The notes under the pieces are model-generated. The model was given only the letters and a program-made list of their open reading frames with translations, was not told where the DNA came from and did not search any database. A DNA stretch of 5,358 bases. It comes from Bdellovibrionales bacterium. Lineage in GTDB: Bacteria > Bdellovibrionota > Bacteriovoracia > Bacteriovoracales > Bacteriovoracaceae. Positions 5,059 through 5,358 of this stretch are shown one piece after another. Every line of letters starts with the position of its first letter. The first letter of the stretch is position 1. The stretch is taken from the NCBI GenBank assembly GCA_023250775.1, contig JAHFAA010000223.1:1086-6443 (forward strand), given 5' to 3'. A program made the translations under genes and the position numbers.

Positions 5059-5358
5059 AAATGAAAACCACGGTCTCGATCTCGTCACTCCACTTGTAGA
5101 AATCATTCACATGAGCGCTGTTATGCTCGGCAAGCTTCTGTTCATGTTAATGGGGTATCTATGGCGAAAATATGTGAGTAAGAGCACGCCACTTGAAAAG
5201 ATTGAGCACCGACGCTTAAACGTTAAAAAGACCACAGATGCACCGGACACACTTGGGATTGATAATACATCCAGAAGACCACTGCATCTTGATGAGATTG
5301 ATTTTAAAAGGCACAGCTTTATCGTGGGAGCTACAGGTTTTGGTAAAACGAATCTGAT
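5048..5358 (+). CDS. VirD4/TraD-type coupling ATPase, N-terminal fragment (3' end outside window)
   Basis: Coupling proteins are hexameric inner-membrane ATPases that deliver DNA or protein substrates to the type IV channel. Only the first 103 residues are in the window. The segment RRPLHLDEIDFKRHSFIVG leads into a clear Walker A loop, GATGFGKT, at residues 94-101; the His-plus-strand-plus-P-loop arrangement is typical of VirD4/TraD/TrwB. One hydrophobic segment at about residues 15-39 (with several Met) would anchor it in the membrane, followed by a basic stretch WRKYVSK. Family members usually have two membrane helices and a small periplasmic domain, with Walker A beyond residue 120, so this N-terminus is short. 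The gene overlaps the lipoprotein gene by 11 bases (5048-5058). An FtsK/HerA-type ATPase is the alternative, but the setting favours a coupling protein. Confidence 0.83.
   Translation, partial: MKSKNENHGLDLVTPLVEIIHMSAVMLGKLLFMLMGYLWRKYVSKSTPLEKIEHRRLNVKKTTDAPDTLGIDNTSRRPLHLDEIDFKRHSFIVGATGFGKTNL

Noticed and set aside
1..5358. CRISPR array, tRNA, insertion sequence or origin of transfer
   Set aside because: The window is almost wholly coding. I saw no regular spaced repeats, transposase motifs, tRNA-like cloverleaf, or inverted repeat with a nick-like site.

Overview
The window is one tightly packed, plus-strand operon fragment encoding a type IV secretion / conjugation (Mpf) apparatus. Both ends are cut inside genes: the left edge lies inside a VirB4/TraC-type ATPase and the right edge inside a VirD4/TraD-type coupling protein, just after its Walker A loop. 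Signal peptides, a lipoprotein and envelope-spanning core proteins show a Gram-negative (diderm) host. The lysine-rich proteins and an apparently mid-40s GC content (judged by eye) would fit a Bdellovibrionota-type genome (Bacteriovorax/Bdellovibrio relatives). That placement is a weak guess, as no taxonomic marker is present.

Layout: (1) 1-858, C-terminal part of VirB4/TraC; (2) 855-1508, exported coiled-coil protein, VirB5/TrbJ-like; (3) 1505-2845, polytopic VirB6/TrbL-like protein with a long hydrophilic tail; (4) 2835-3287, short VirB8/TraE-like bitopic protein; (5) 3284-3760, short VirB9/TraK-like protein; (6) 3777-4556, VirB10/TraB-like protein; (7) 4546-5058, glycine-zipper lipoprotein in the VirB7/TraV role; (8) 5048 to the window end, start of the coupling ATPase. 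Consecutive genes overlap by 4 or 11 bases, except for one 16-base gap before gene 6. No internal promoter or terminator is visible, so the set is most likely co-transcribed and translationally coupled.

How they would work together: VirB4 powers assembly at the inner membrane, VirB6 and VirB8 form the inner-membrane platform, VirB5 is an exported pilus-tip or accessory protein, and VirB9, VirB10 and the lipoprotein form the outer-membrane core channel. The coupling protein brings the DNA or protein substrate. The order 4-5-6-8-9-10-(lipoprotein)-D4 follows the Agrobacterium virB order, while the VirB10-like protein reads more like F-type TraB.

The most notable feature is miniaturisation of the core. 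The VirB9-like protein appears to have only the N-terminal domain. The VirB10-like protein starts with a signal-peptide-like segment instead of a cytoplasmic tail, membrane anchor and proline-rich linker. The VirB8-like protein is short, and the coupling protein reaches Walker A by residue 94. The usual tiny VirB7 is replaced by a 170-residue glycine-zipper lipoprotein. This looks like a divergent, compact T4SS rather than a wholly new kind of system. No relaxase, origin of transfer, VirB11 or cargo gene lies within the window.
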